A stretch of DNA of 64,000 bases from DASVHS01 sp035468985 (GCA_035468985.1 DATISF010000078.1:1-64000), one strand, 5' to 3'. Shown: positions 16,803 to 25,674, numbered from the stretch's first letter. Notes: generated from the letters alone by a model not told the origin. Numbers and translations: made by a program.

Positions 16803-17558
16803 TCAGACCCTCGACAGCAGTTCTTCTGACAGCGAGTAGTACTCCATCGCGCCGCTCGACTTCGGGGCGAACGTGAAGATCGACTCCTTGTAGGCCGGAC
16901 TCTCCTCGAGCCGGATCGACTTCGTGATGACGGTGTTGAACAGCCGGTCGCCGAATACCTGCCCGATCTGCTCGTGAATGTCCTTGGCCAGCGTCGTGCG
17001 CTTGTCGTGCATCGTGATCACCACACCGAGGAGCTGCAGGTTCGGGTTCGGCCGCGACTTGATCTTCTCGATCGTCTCCAGCAGATCGTCCGTCCCTTCG
17101 AGCGCGAAATAGGACGACTGGATCGGCACGAGCACGTGGGTCGACGCCACCAGCGCGTTGACGGTGATCATGCCGAGGGTCGGCGGCGTGTCGATGAAGA
17201 CGTAGTCGTACGCGTCGACGGTGTCTTTCATCTTGTCCTTGAGCCGGAAGAAGCCGTCGAGCTCGCCGATGAGCTTCGACTCCAGCTTCGCCAGTGAGAT
17301 CCGTGAAGGGGCGAGCGAGAGGTTGCCGACCGCGGTCGGAACGATCACCTCTTCGAAGGTGAGCTCTTCGGTCACCAGGACGTCGTACATCGAACGCGTC
17401 ACCGTCCGCGGATCGATGTAGCTCATCGTCGAATTCGACTGCGGATCGAGATCGACGAGAAGTGTCTTGAATCCTTTGTTGGCGACGGCGGCGGCGAGGT
17501 TGATGGCAGTGGTGGTCTTTCCGACGCCACCCTTCTGATTGGCAACCGTGATGATCAC
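16803..17558 (-). CDS. parA: ParA-family chromosome partition ATPase
   Basis: 251-residue Soj/ParA ATPase: deviant Walker A KGGVGKTT near residue 10, VDLDPQSNST (Walker A') and FIDTPPTLG (Walker B). It forms ATP-dependent dimers on DNA that move ParB complexes. GTG start giving MIITVANQKGG, as in most ParA proteins. In operon with parB and the GNAT gene. The 69-bp gap upstream to the bifunctional nuclease contains a 24-bp piece of the CATCCTGAG repeat. Confidence 0.93.
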   Translation of the reverse strand: MIITVANQKGGVGKTTTAINLAAAVANKGFKTLLVDLDPQSNSTMSYIDPRTVTRSMYDVLVTEELTFEEVIVPTAVGNLSLAPSRISLAKLESKLIGELDGFFRLKDKMKDTVDAYDYVFIDTPPTLGMITVNALVASTHVLVPIQSSYFALEGTDDLLETIEKIKSRPNPNLQLLGVVITMHDKRTTLAKDIHEQIGQVFGDRLFNTVITKSIRLEESPAYKESIFTFAPKSSGAMEYYSLSEELLSRV

Positions 17559-17570
17559 GTGGGTTTAGTT

Positions 17571-17594
17571 TATCCTGAGCGAAGCGAAGGAGCT
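17571..17594. repeat. CATCCTGAG-type repeat, short fragment
   Basis: TATCCTGAGCGAAGCGAAGG lies upstream of parA, matching one arm of the family-1 hairpins. Confidence 0.5.
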
Positions 17595-17627
17595 ACTGCG
17601 GGCGCTGGCGAGGGAGGACGAACTTCC

Positions 17628-18119
17628 TCACATCTTGTACTTGCCGATGTCGTCCGGCCCGAGCTGCTCGAACCACTTCTTCAGTTTCTCGTCCTGGTCT
17701 TCGCTGTCCGGCGAAATGGTCTGGGCCTGATCGAGCACCGACTGGGCCACGAAGATCGGTGCCTCGGTGCGCAGCGCCAGCGCGATGGCGTCGCTGGGAC
17801 GGGCGTCCACTTCGAGCGTCTTCTCTCCCGTGATCAGCCGGATCTGCGCGAAGAATGTGCTGTCGCGAAGGTCGTTGATGACGATGCGGATCACGCGGGC
17901 GTCGAGCTCGGAGATCATGTTGCGCAGGAGGTCGTGCGTCATGGGACGGGGGGTGGTGACGTTCTCGAGCTGGAGAGCGATGGCGTTCGCCTCGAAGATT
18001 CCCACCCAGATGGGAAGGAAGAACTTGTCGTGCTCGTCCTTGAGCACGACGATCGGCGAATTCGACACCGGATCGAGCATCAGACCCTTGATGCTCATGG
18101 GAACGAGGTCAGAGGCCAT
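17628..18119 (-). CDS. Bifunctional nuclease (BFN/DUF151) family protein
   Basis: 163 residues of the BFN domain: MSIKGLMLDPVSNSPIVVLK, LPIWVGIFEANAIAL, then DARPSDAIALALRTEAPIFV, the signature segments. Family members from thermophiles and plants show RNase/DNase activity. The ATG at 18117-18119 was chosen because it gives the family N-terminus; the frame stays open far upstream only because it lies antisense to the sigma-factor gene. A 48-bp gap separates it from the divergent sigma gene. Acidic C-terminal tail (PDSEDQDEKL). Confidence 0.88.
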   Translation of the reverse strand: MASDLVPMSIKGLMLDPVSNSPIVVLKDEHDKFFLPIWVGIFEANAIALQLENVTTPRPMTHDLLRNMISELDARVIRIVINDLRDSTFFAQIRLITGEKTLEVDARPSDAIALALRTEAPIFVAQSVLDQAQTISPDSEDQDEKLKKWFEQLGPDDIGKYKM

Positions 18120-18167
18120 GGCTGGGTAGGTTCCTCCAGGAGTTCCAAGCAAGCAGAATACCCCGTG

Positions 18168-19415
18168 ATGCAACCTGCGACAACGGACCTGAGCAGCCTG
18201 CTCGACACGATCTACAGGGAGGAGTCGGGGCGGATCCTGGCCACGCTCATCCGCCTGCTCGGCAGTCTCGACCTTGCCGAGGAGGCGATGCATGACGCGT
18301 TCGGCACAGCGCTCGTGCAATGGCCGAAGGATGGAGTTCCGCAGAATCCACGTGCCTGGCTCGTATCGACGGGCCGATTCAAAGCCATCGACGCGCTGCG
18401 CCGCCGCGCGCGGTTCGACGCCTCGCAGGACGAGATCGCCGCGCGGATCGAACTTCAGGCAAGAGAGGCGCCGAACGCCGATGATGAAACCGTCGAGGAC
18501 GACCGGCTGCGCCTGATGTTCATCTGCTGCCACCCCCTGCTTGCGCCGGAAGCGCGCGTGGCGTTGACGTTGCGGGAGGTTTGCGGACTGACGACCGAGG
18601 AGATCGCCAGAGCGTTTCTGACCACGCCTCCGACGCTCGCCCAGCGCATCGTGCGGGCGAAGGCGAAGATCCGCGACGCGAAGATCCCTTTCCAGGTGCC
18701 GTCGCCGCAAGAACTTCCGGAGCGGCTCGGCCCGGTCCTTCACGCCGTCTATCTCGTCTTCAACGAAGGGTACTTCGCGTCGTCGGGCGCGACCGTCACC
18801 CGCGCCGATCTCTCGTCGGAAGCCATTCGCCTCGGCCGCCTGCTCCATGAGCTGCTGCCGGAACCGGAGGTGATCGGTCTGCTGGCATTGATGTTGTTGC
18901 AGGAGTCGCGTCGCGCGGCCAGAACGTCCGCGTCGGGAGAGCCGATCCTGCTCGAGGATCAGGATCGCTCGCTCTGGAATCGGCGGCAGATCGAGGAGGG
19001 CATCGCGCTGGTCGAGAGGGCGCTCTCCACGCGGCGGTTCGGCGCCTACACGCTGCAGGCAGCGATTGCCGCGGTGCACGCGGAGGCGGTGACGGCCGCC
19101 GCGACGGATTGGGCGCAAGTCGTAGCGTTGTACACGGCGCTGGCGCGGATCGAACCCTCTCCGGTCGTCGAATTGAATCGCGCCGCCGCGGTGGCGATGC
19201 GCGACGGCCCGGAGGCCGGGCTCAAGCTGATCGACGCGATCCTGGCGCGCGGCGATCTCCAGTCGTACCACCTCGCCCACTCCGCGCGCGCCGAGCTCTG
19301 CCGTCGTCTCGGAAGGAGCGCCGAGGCGCGCGCGTCGTACGAGAAGGCTCTGGCCCTGGTTCAGCAGGAGCCGGTGCGCCGTTTTCTCGAGAAGAGGCTT
19401 CGCGAGCTCAGTTGA
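18168..19415 (+). CDS. ECF sigma factor with C-terminal TPR-like domain (ECF42 type)
   Basis: 415 residues. Sigma region 2 is near 15-75 (ATLIRLLGSLDLAEEAMHD, RAWLVSTGRFKAIDALRR) and region 4 near 130-180 (LTLREVCGLTTEEIARAFL). A long helical extension (200-415, LARIEPSPVVELNRAAAVAM) matches the TPR-like tail of ECF42 sigma factors. These lack a classic anti-sigma and are encoded beside DGPF/YCII proteins, as here. Start MQPATTDLSS at 18168; a GTG 3 nt upstream is an alternative. Target promoters unknown. Confidence 0.88.
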   Translation: MQPATTDLSSLLDTIYREESGRILATLIRLLGSLDLAEEAMHDAFGTALVQWPKDGVPQNPRAWLVSTGRFKAIDALRRRARFDASQDEIAARIELQAREAPNADDETVEDDRLRLMFICCHPLLAPEARVALTLREVCGLTTEEIARAFLTTPPTLAQRIVRAKAKIRDAKIPFQVPSPQELPERLGPVLHAVYLVFNEGYFASSGATVTRADLSSEAIRLGRLLHELLPEPEVIGLLALMLLQESRRAARTSASGEPILLEDQDRSLWNRRQIEEGIALVERALSTRRFGAYTLQAAIAAVHAEAVTAAATDWAQVVALYTALARIEPSPVVELNRAAAVAMRDGPEAGLKLIDAILARGDLQSYHLAHSARAELCRRLGRSAEARASYEKALALVQQEPVRRFLEKRLRELS

Positions 19416-19436
19416 AAAGACGACAAGGCCGGACGG

Positions 19437-19461
19437 GGCCGACTGAGAGTCGGCCCAACGT
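19437..19461. repeat. Family-2 palindromic element, right half
   Basis: 25-bp half hairpin GGCCGACTGAGAGTCGGCCC plus AACGT between the sigma gene and its YCII partner. It differs by one base from the copy at 8872. Confidence 0.65.
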
Positions 19462-19510
19462 GTCGAATTCGAGCGTGCCGGACGACTAGGGATCGGAAGG
19501 AGAACAGATC

Positions 19511-19906
19511 ATGAAGTACATCTGCCTGGGATACATCGCACCCGACAAGTTCGACGGCGTGCCGGAGAGTGACGTGCAGCGCATGATGGATGAGTGCTTT
19601 ACGTACGACGACACCCTGCGCAAGAACGGCCACTTCAGCGGCGGCGAGGCGCTGCAGGGCCCGGAGACCGCGGCCACCCTGCGCTGGTCCGGCGGGAAAG
19701 TGACCGTGACGGACGGCCCGTTTGCCGAGACGAAGGAACAGCTCGGCGGAATCCTGATCCTCGAAGCGCGCGACCTGAATCACGCCATCGAACTGATCTC
19801 GAATCACCCCGGCGTGAAGTTCGGCCCCTGGGAGATCCGGCCCGCCGCCGACCTCGGGGATATGGTGCAGGAGAGCGAGGCACGTCGCCGAAAGGCTCGA
19901 TCATGA
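19511..19906 (+). CDS. YCII-related DGPF-domain protein
   Basis: 131 residues. The DGPF signature is in VTDGPFAETKEQLGGILIL near residue 78, with MKYICLGYI at the start and the GVKFGPWEIRP C-terminal strand. These small ferredoxin-fold proteins are the conserved partners of ECF42 sigma factors; their biochemical role is not settled. AAGGAGA lies about 8 nt before the ATG. Its stop overlaps the following hydrolase start (ATGA). Confidence 0.9.
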   Translation: MKYICLGYIAPDKFDGVPESDVQRMMDECFTYDDTLRKNGHFSGGEALQGPETAATLRWSGGKVTVTDGPFAETKEQLGGILILEARDLNHAIELISNHPGVKFGPWEIRPAADLGDMVQESEARRRKARS

Positions 19907-20727
19907 CCGCGCGGATGGTTTCCGCCCTGGCAACACTTTCCCTGCTGACGCTGCCGGCAGCGGCGCAGGGCCAGGTCAAGACCGGATACGCTCCCGTCAA
20001 CGGCCTCCAGCTCTACTACGAGATCCACGGCACGCCGAACGCCGCGGTTCCACCGCTGGTCCTGCTTCATGGAGGTGGTGACACGCTCCGGACTTCGTTC
20101 GGCCACGTGCTGCCGGATCTCGCGCGCAACCGGCAGGTGATCGCATTCGAGCAGCAGGGTTATGGACACACGGCCGACGTCGCCGATCGCCCGTTCAGCT
20201 TCGAGCAGTCGGCCGACGACACCGCGGCGCTCCTCGACTTCCTCCACGTCAAGCAGGCCGACCTCCTCGGCTTCAGCAATGGCGGAACGATCGCGCTGCA
20301 GGTGGCCATCCGGCATCCGCAGGTCGTGCGCAGACTCGTCGTGATCAGCGCGTTCTTCCGGCGGGATGGCGGTGAGCCTTCGTTCTGGGAGGGCATGAAA
20401 CACGCGACGCTCGACAACATGCCGAAGGAGCTTCGCGACGCGTATCTGGAGGTCGCGCCGCATCCCGAGAACTTGCCGAGCTTTTTCGAGAAATCGGCGA
20501 ACCGCATGCGCAACTTCAAAGACATCCCCGATGACGCGATCCGTGGCATTCACGCGCCGGTGCTGGTGATCGCCGGCGATCGCGACGTCGTCCGTCCGGA
20601 ACATGCGGTGGCGACGTACCGGCTGCTGCAACACGCACAGCTGGCCGTCATCCCGAATACCGATCACATGACGCTGATGTCGCGCACGGCGCTCGTCGTG
20701 CCAATGGTGGAGGCGTTTCTCGACTGA
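19903..20727 (+). CDS. Exported alpha/beta hydrolase
   Basis: 274 residues with a signal peptide (ATLSLLTLPAAAQGQ). Alpha/beta-hydrolase fold: oxyanion segment VLLHGGGDT, nucleophile elbow GFSNGG with Ser near 120, Asp in AGDRDVV and His in NTDHMTL. Coupled to the DGPF gene by a 4-bp overlap, so probably part of the sigma-factor regulon. Substrate not predictable. Ends 2 nt from the convergent miaB stop. Confidence 0.87.
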   Translation: MTARMVSALATLSLLTLPAAAQGQVKTGYAPVNGLQLYYEIHGTPNAAVPPLVLLHGGGDTLRTSFGHVLPDLARNRQVIAFEQQGYGHTADVADRPFSFEQSADDTAALLDFLHVKQADLLGFSNGGTIALQVAIRHPQVVRRLVVISAFFRRDGGEPSFWEGMKHATLDNMPKELRDAYLEVAPHPENLPSFFEKSANRMRNFKDIPDDAIRGIHAPVLVIAGDRDVVRPEHAVATYRLLQHAQLAVIPNTDHMTLMSRTALVVPMVEAFLD

Positions 20728-20729
20728 CG

Positions 20730-22028
20730 TTAGGCCACGGCCTCACCGCGAAGCGTGTGGTGCAGGGCTTCTTCGATACGCACTCCGATCAGCGTGCCGA
20801 CCGGTGTGGCCGGATCGCCCGCGAAGTTGACGACCCAGTTGTCATCGGTGCGGCCGGCGAGCATCGCCGGATCATTCTTGCTCGGACCATCGTAAAGCAC
20901 GGGCAGCACGCGGCCACGGTAGGAATCGAGCCGCTCGGACTTGTGCCGCTCGTGCAACTCGAAAAGGCGCGTGAGACGTTCGGAGGCAATGGTGTCGTCG
21001 ACAGGCGGTCCGATCTTCAGCGAAGGCGTTCCGGGGCGCGGCGAGTACTTGAACGCGAACAGCGAGCCATAGCGGACTTCCTCGATCAGGGAGAGCGTCT
21101 GTTCGAAATCGGCCTCCGTCTCCCCGGGGAATCCCACGATGATGTCCGTCGAGAAGTGGATCTCCGGAATCGCCGCGCGGATGCGGGCGATGGTCTGGAG
21201 ATACTTCTCCCGCGTGTAGAGTCGTTTCATTCGCCGCAGAACTGCCGATGATCCCGATTGCACCGGCAGGTGGAGATAGCGGGAGATGTTCCCGTGATCG
21301 CGCATCGCCGCGATCATGCTCTCGTTCACCTCAGCGGGATGGGAGGTCGTGAACCGCAGGCGTGCGACGCCCGGAATCCCGGCGACCGCCGCCAGCAAGG
21401 CGCCGAAATCGCTCCTGGTCACCGGGCAGCGGTAGGCATTGACGGTTTGTCCGAGCAGCTCGATCTCGACGCGGCCGCTCTCGACGGCGGCGCGCACTTC
21501 GCCGAGGACGTCGTCGAAGGTCCGCGACTGTTCGCGGCCGCGGGTGGTCGGCACGATGCAGAACGTGCAGTTCTTGTTGCAGCCCTCGATGATCGTGACC
21601 TGCGCCTTTGTCGCCGACGGCCGGTCCATCGACAGATAGTCGTAGCGGCGGTCTTCCGGAAACTCCGTGGCCACGCGCTTGTCGCCGGCGAGGATCTCGT
21701 CGATGTAGCCGACGTTCCCCGGCCCCATGACGAAATCGACCCACGGCGCGCGTTCGAGGATCCTCTCCCCTTCCTGCTGCGCGAGACATCCGGCCACGCC
21801 GATGTGTGCGCCGGACGTCTTCTTCAACTCGCGCAGCTCGCCGAGGCGGGAATACACCTTCTGCTCGGCTTTCTCACGAATGCTGCAGGTGTTGAGAAGG
21901 ATCAGGTCCGCTTTCGTTTCATCGTCGACGCGGGTCCATCCGCGCAGCTTGAGCGTGCCGGACAGACGCTGGGTGTCCAGATCGTTCATCTGGCAACCCC
22001 AGGTTTCGATGAAGTAGGAGCCGCTCAT
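20730..22028 (-). CDS. miaB: tRNA-2-methylthio-N6-dimethylallyladenosine synthase MiaB
   Basis: Radical-SAM methylthiotransferase modifying A37 of tRNAs that read UNN codons. 432 residues: an N-terminal UPF0004 domain with three cluster Cys (ETWGCQMN, LNTCSIREKA, VAGCLAQ), the radical-SAM CxxxCxxC in CNKNCTFC near 157, GFPGETEADF, and a C-terminal TRAM domain. Start overlaps the coiled-coil gene by 4 bp. Last gene of the long minus-strand run from ptsI. Confidence 0.96.
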   Translation of the reverse strand: MSGSYFIETWGCQMNDLDTQRLSGTLKLRGWTRVDDETKADLILLNTCSIREKAEQKVYSRLGELRELKKTSGAHIGVAGCLAQQEGERILERAPWVDFVMGPGNVGYIDEILAGDKRVATEFPEDRRYDYLSMDRPSATKAQVTIIEGCNKNCTFCIVPTTRGREQSRTFDDVLGEVRAAVESGRVEIELLGQTVNAYRCPVTRSDFGALLAAVAGIPGVARLRFTTSHPAEVNESMIAAMRDHGNISRYLHLPVQSGSSAVLRRMKRLYTREKYLQTIARIRAAIPEIHFSTDIIVGFPGETEADFEQTLSLIEEVRYGSLFAFKYSPRPGTPSLKIGPPVDDTIASERLTRLFELHERHKSERLDSYRGRVLPVLYDGPSKNDPAMLAGRTDDNWVVNFAGDPATPVGTLIGVRIEEALHHTLRGEAVA

Positions 22029-22567
22029 TTCGATTCGGCTTTTTTCAGCGTATCGCGCGCGTTCGCCAGGTCGTGCTGCGCGTCCTCGAGCTGGCGCTTG
22101 GTCTGCGCGAAGCGTTGCTGGATCACGTGATCGCGATAATTCGGATCATTCTCCTGGTAATACTGCTGCTCGAGCGCTTCGAGCTCCTTCTGCAGGCCCT
22201 TGACTTTCTTTTCCGCGGCGGTGACGCGTTCCTGCGCTTCGTTGCGCTCGCGGATGTTCGCATCCTGTTTCTGAAGGGGGCCGGTGGTCTCGGTCGGGGC
22301 GGCCGGTTTCTTGTCGACTGGCGTGCTAAGAACGATCAGCTTTCCCTTCGACTTCTTGACGTCCTTGTTGGTGATGACCTTGGTCGTGCTGGTCTTCCGC
22401 TTGGCTTTGCTCTGCTTGGCGGTCTCGACGAGCGACGGAGATGGAGCAGCGGCCTTGGCCGATGCCTGCGATGGAGCAGCGGCTTCAGCCTGTGTCTGGT
22501 CCCCTGCTGAAGCCGGGGCTCCACCGAAGCACGCCGCCACACAGAAGATCGCGATTGCCGTTCTCAT
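22025..22567 (-). CDS. Secreted coiled-coil protein
   Basis: 180 residues. Sec signal peptide (MRTAIAIFCVAACFGGAPAS), an Ala/Ser-rich spacer, a basic Lys-rich patch (KQSKAKRKTSTTK, KDVKKSKGK), then a heptad coiled coil from about 105 to 178 rich in Glu, Gln and Lys. Codons 12-43, spanning the signal-peptide end and spacer, are encoded by a nested family-3 palindromic repeat, so the cleavage region is repeat-derived. Overlaps cupin and miaB neighbours by 4 bp each. Function unknown. Confidence 0.7.
   Translation of the reverse strand: MRTAIAIFCVAACFGGAPASAGDQTQAEAAAPSQASAKAAAPSPSLVETAKQSKAKRKTSTTKVITNKDVKKSKGKLIVLSTPVDKKPAAPTETTGPLQKQDANIRERNEAQERVTAAEKKVKGLQKELEALEQQYYQENDPNYRDHVIQQRFAQTKRQLEDAQHDLANARDTLKKAESK
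22441..22533. repeat. Family-3 palindromic element, nested double copy, inside a CDS
   Basis: Two ATGGAGCAGCGGC left arms (22441 and 22471) face one GCTGAAGCCGGGGCTCCA right arm. It encodes codons 12-43 of the secreted coiled-coil protein without breaking the frame. Confidence 0.7.
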
Positions 22568-22950
22568 GGTTCGCTCGTTCCCTTACGGCCGTATCGGTCC
22601 TCGAGGCGGACGACGTCCTGAAGCTCAGGCGTGGAGACCTCCGCGACATCGCTGTCGACGACCGCCTCCATCCGGTGGATGAGGCGGGGCGGAATGTGAA
22701 ACGCCTCTCCCTCGCGCAGAGCCACGACGCGCCGCTCACCGTCGGATTCGATGGTCAGCCGCAGCTCGCCGTGCACAACAAACAGCGTTTCCTCTTTCAT
22801 TTCGTGATACTGCAGGCTGAGACACTGGCCGCGGTTCACGTGCAGGATCTTCCCGGCGTAGCGGTCGGTTTTCGCGAAAATCAGCTCGTATCCCCACGGC
22901 TTGGTGACGCGCTCGACTTCCCCGTGGCGGAAGAGGTGGTCGCGGCTCAT
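22564..22950 (-). CDS. Small cupin, mannose-6-phosphate-isomerase C-domain-like
   Basis: 128-residue single-domain cupin. RVTKPWGYELIFAKTDRY opens it. The metal/ligand motif QYHEMKEETLFVVHGEL follows near residue 50, then FHIPPRLIHRM. This is the type II phosphomannose-isomerase C-terminal cupin without the nucleotidyltransferase half. Coupled by 4-bp overlaps to ptsI upstream and the coiled-coil gene downstream. Sugar-phosphate isomerase or sensor is plausible; the substrate is not determined. Confidence 0.8.
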   Translation of the reverse strand: MSRDHLFRHGEVERVTKPWGYELIFAKTDRYAGKILHVNRGQCLSLQYHEMKEETLFVVHGELRLTIESDGERRVVALREGEAFHIPPRLIHRMEAVVDSDVAEVSTPELQDVVRLEDRYGRKGTSEP

Positions 22951-24743
22951 CCCTTCCTCTGGATCAGCCCTTCCGGAAAGCGCATCGCCACGCTCTCGAT
23001 GACGAACTCCTCGATCTCCTGCGCCGTCTTCTTCTGCAGCGCGACCTCCGCGATCCGTTTGCAGTCGCGGTAGCGGACGGAGCGGACGACGTTCTTGATC
23101 ACCGGGATGGTCGAGGGATTCATCGAGAAGTTCTCGAGGCCGAGACCGAGCAGAACCACGGCGTAGATCGGGTCGGCGGCCATTTCGCCGCACATCGACA
23201 CCGGAATGCCCGCGTGCTTGCCGGCTTCGATCACGCCTTTGATCAGCCGCAGAAGCGCCGGATGCAGCGGCTCGTACAGATAGCTGACGTTCTCGTTCGA
23301 GCGGTCGATGGCCAGCGAATACTGGATCAGATCGTTGGTGCCGATGGCGAAGAAGTCGGCCTCGGTGGCGAGGAGATCGGCGATGACTGCCGCGGACGGG
23401 ACTTCGATCATGATCCCGATCTGGAGATCCTTGTTGTAAGCGACGCCTTCCGTGTCGAGCTCCAGGCGCATCTCGCGGATCAGCGTCTTGACCTGCCGCA
23501 ATTCCTGCACGCCGGAGACCAGCGGAAACATGATCCTGATGTCACCGAACGCCGAGGCGCGCAGCAGGGCCCGCAACTGCACGCGAAACATGTCGCGATG
23601 CTTCATGCAGAGCCGCAGCGCGCGGAGGCCGAGGACCGGGTTGTCCTCTTTGCTGCCCATCACTTCGCGGGCGAGTTTCTTTCCGCCGAGGTCGAAGGTA
23701 CGGATCACGCACGGATGGGGCGCCATTCCCTCAGCCAGTTTGCGGTAGACCTCGAAATGCTCCTCCTCGGTCGGGAGGAGCGGACTCTTCGAGATGTAGA
23801 GGAACTCCGACCGGTACAGGCCGATGCCTTCCGCGCCGAATTTCTTCGCGTCGCGAAGTTCTTCCTCCAGCTCGATGTTCGCCTGCAGCGAGATCTGGCG
23901 GTTGTCTTTCGTGACCGCGGCGAGCTCCCGGTTGCGGAGCAGCTCCCGCTCCTCCTCTTCGTGACGGGAGACGCGACTGCGGTATTCGGCGACCATCGCC
24001 TGCGTCGGATTCACGAGGAGCGTTCCCTCGTAGCCGTCGACGATGACCAGCTCGTCGTTGTCGACGATCTTCGTCAGGCGCGGAACACCGATCACCGCGG
24101 GCATGAACAGCGACTTGGCGATGATCGAGGTGTGCGAGGTGCGGCCGCCGCTTTCGGTGGCGAAGCCGACGATCGGGCGGCGGTTGAAATGGATCGTGTC
24201 GGACGGCGTGAGGTCATCGGCGAGGATCACCACGTCGTGGGTGATCTCCGAGAGATCGTGGTGGGCAACGCCCTGCAAGTGCTTGAGCACGCGCTCGGCG
24301 ACGTCTTTAACGTCCGCGGTGCGCTCACGCAGGTAATGATCGTCAAAGCTCTGGAACCGCGCTTCGAATTCTTCCTGCACCTCGGAGAGGGCCCACTCGG
24401 CGTTCACCTGTTCCGACTCGATCTTCTGGATGACCTTGTCGGCGAACGATGGATCGCTCACCATCATGGCGTGGGCCTCGAAGATCGAGGCAAACTCCTC
24501 GCCCATCGACCGGCTGACCTTCTGCTTCAGCTCCAGCAGCTCGTCGCGCGTCTTCTCCAGCGACTCCATGAAGCGCGTGACCTCGCCGGCGACTTCCTCT
24601 TCCCGGATGGGGACGCGGTAGACGGAGGCGATGCGCTTCTCGACGATGACCGCGCGGCCGATCGCGATTCCCGGCGACACACCGATTCCCTTGTAGGAAC
24701 GGACGTCGGAGCGGGCCTGGGCGGCGGTTCGTTCGGCGAGCAT
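22947..24743 (-). CDS. ptsI: PTS enzyme I (PEP-protein phosphotransferase)
   Basis: Takes phosphate from PEP and passes it to HPr. 598 residues: N-terminal HPr-binding/His domain with the active-site His in GGRTSHTSIIAKS near 202; C-terminal PEP-binding barrel with GIGLYRSEFLY, FPLVSGVQEL and the catalytic Cys in SMCGEMAADP near 518. No EIIB or EIIC sugar permease is in the window, so the chain is probably regulatory. Separated from ptsH by a 240-bp repeat-filled gap. Confidence 0.96.
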   Translation of the reverse strand: MLAERTAAQARSDVRSYKGIGVSPGIAIGRAVIVEKRIASVYRVPIREEEVAGEVTRFMESLEKTRDELLELKQKVSRSMGEEFASIFEAHAMMVSDPSFADKVIQKIESEQVNAEWALSEVQEEFEARFQSFDDHYLRERTADVKDVAERVLKHLQGVAHHDLSEITHDVVILADDLTPSDTIHFNRRPIVGFATESGGRTSHTSIIAKSLFMPAVIGVPRLTKIVDNDELVIVDGYEGTLLVNPTQAMVAEYRSRVSRHEEEERELLRNRELAAVTKDNRQISLQANIELEEELRDAKKFGAEGIGLYRSEFLYISKSPLLPTEEEHFEVYRKLAEGMAPHPCVIRTFDLGGKKLAREVMGSKEDNPVLGLRALRLCMKHRDMFRVQLRALLRASAFGDIRIMFPLVSGVQELRQVKTLIREMRLELDTEGVAYNKDLQIGIMIEVPSAAVIADLLATEADFFAIGTNDLIQYSLAIDRSNENVSYLYEPLHPALLRLIKGVIEAGKHAGIPVSMCGEMAADPIYAVVLLGLGLENFSMNPSTIPVIKNVVRSVRYRDCKRIAEVALQKKTAQEIEEFVIESVAMRFPEGLIQRKG

Positions 24744-24745
24744 GT

Positions 24746-24817
24746 GATTGAGGCCTTGGGCGTTAGGTCTTGGGCCTCAGGAGATTGGTGACTCCTCAGG
24801 CGCAAGGCCTAGGGCCC
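24746..24817. repeat. Iterated-word inverted repeat (GGCCTTGGG words)
   Basis: Short words such as GGCCTTGGGC, GGTCTTGGGCCTCAGG, then the inverse CCTCAGGCGCAAGGCC, between ptsI and a MITE-like hairpin. Related words recur after the hairpin (GGGGCCTAAGGCC at 24963-24976). Confidence 0.5.
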
Positions 24818-24964
24818 GGGGAAGCTCTGCACAAGTCGTCATCCTGAGTCGGCGAAGCGCGACGAAGGATCTCAGGATGCGAAAACGCTTGCGGTTTCGA
24901 GATCCTTCGCCGTCTTCGCGGCTCAGGATGACGTTGAACAACGACTTGCGCAGAGGTTCCCTGG
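24818..24964. repeat. Family-1 MITE-like hairpin, copy C
   Basis: About 147 bp with terminal inverted repeats GGAAGCTCTGCACAAGTCGT / ACGACTTGCGCAGAGGTTCC and inner CATCCTGAG / CTCAGGATG arms. No CTAG flanks at this copy. Fills the gap between ptsH and ptsI. Confidence 0.85.
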
Positions 24965-24982
24965 GGCCTAAGGCCTGCTCGT

Positions 24983-25252
24983 TCATTCTAACTCGTCAAA
25001 CTTGGCGTCGATCAGCTTCTCGACCGCATCGAGAGCCTCGCGTTCGTCTTCACCGTCGGCGCGGATCGTCACCACCGAGCCACGGCCCGCGGCGAGCAGG
25101 AGAATGCCAAGGATGCTCTTGCCATCCACTTCCTCGTCCCCTTTGCGGACCTTGATGTCGCACTTGAAGCGCGCGGCGGTATGCACGAGCTTCGCCGCGG
25201 CGCGCGCATGCAATCCGAGCTTGTTCTTGATTTCGATGTCGCGCGAGATCAA
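24983..25252 (-). CDS. ptsH: HPr phosphocarrier protein
   Basis: 89-residue HPr. A TTG start overlapping the EIIA stop (TTGA) places the PEP-dependent phospho-His in LGLHARAAAK exactly at residue 15, and the HPr-kinase Ser in DGKSILGIL exactly at residue 46. This numbering strongly supports the start. HprK is encoded in the same cluster, so Ser46 phosphorylation is likely. Passes phosphate from EI to the EIIA-Man protein upstream. Confidence 0.93.
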   Translation of the reverse strand: MISRDIEIKNKLGLHARAAAKLVHTAARFKCDIKVRKGDEEVDGKSILGILLLAAGRGSVVTIRADGEDEREALDAVEKLIDAKFDELE

Positions 25253-25674
25253 CCCTCGACCCCCGACGCTGCGGCGGTGGTGAGCAGATCGGAAGCGACG
25301 CGGATCGCCTTCGATCCCTTCTCCGTGATCATGTGGGCGACCGTGGCCAGATCCTTCGACTCCTGCTTGACCATGGCGAACTTCACGACCATCGGCAGGT
25401 TCACGCCGGTGACGACCTCGACATGTCCCTTCTCGAGGAACGACAGGCTGATGTTGCTCGGCGTGCCGCCGAACATGTCGGTGAAGATGATGACGTCGCG
25501 CTCGGCGCCGACGCGCTTGAGCGCGGCCCCGATCTTCTCGCGCGACACGTCGACGGTCTCGGTCCATTCCAGCGAGACGGCCTCGATCGCGGAGACGTCG
25601 GCCTCGATCTGGCGCGCGGCGTTGAGCAACTCGTGCGCGAGGTTTCCGTGTGTAACGATGAGAGCACCGATCAT
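25249..25674 (-). CDS. PTS EIIA component, mannose family
   Basis: About 141 residues of the EIIA-Man fold: MIGALIVTHGNLAHELL with the phospho-His at residue 9, TDMFGGTPSNISLSFL and GVNLPMVVKF. It normally phosphorylates EIIB-Man; none is present, so a regulatory acceptor role is likely. Start at MIGAL; 18 residues upstream in frame overlap the rapZ end and have no family match. Translationally coupled to ptsH. Confidence 0.9.
   Translation of the reverse strand: MIGALIVTHGNLAHELLNAARQIEADVSAIEAVSLEWTETVDVSREKIGAALKRVGAERDVIIFTDMFGGTPSNISLSFLEKGHVEVVTGVNLPMVVKFAMVKQESKDLATVAHMITEKGSKAIRVASDLLTTAAASGVEG

Noticed and set aside
16803..18120. parS site near parAB
   Set aside because: No sequence close to TGTTTCACGTGAAACA was seen in the surrounding DNA.
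18120..19280. Long minus-strand frame continuing upstream of the bifunctional nuclease
   Set aside because: Arg/His-rich translation antisense to a well-supported sigma factor; the nuclease start at 18119 explains the real gene.
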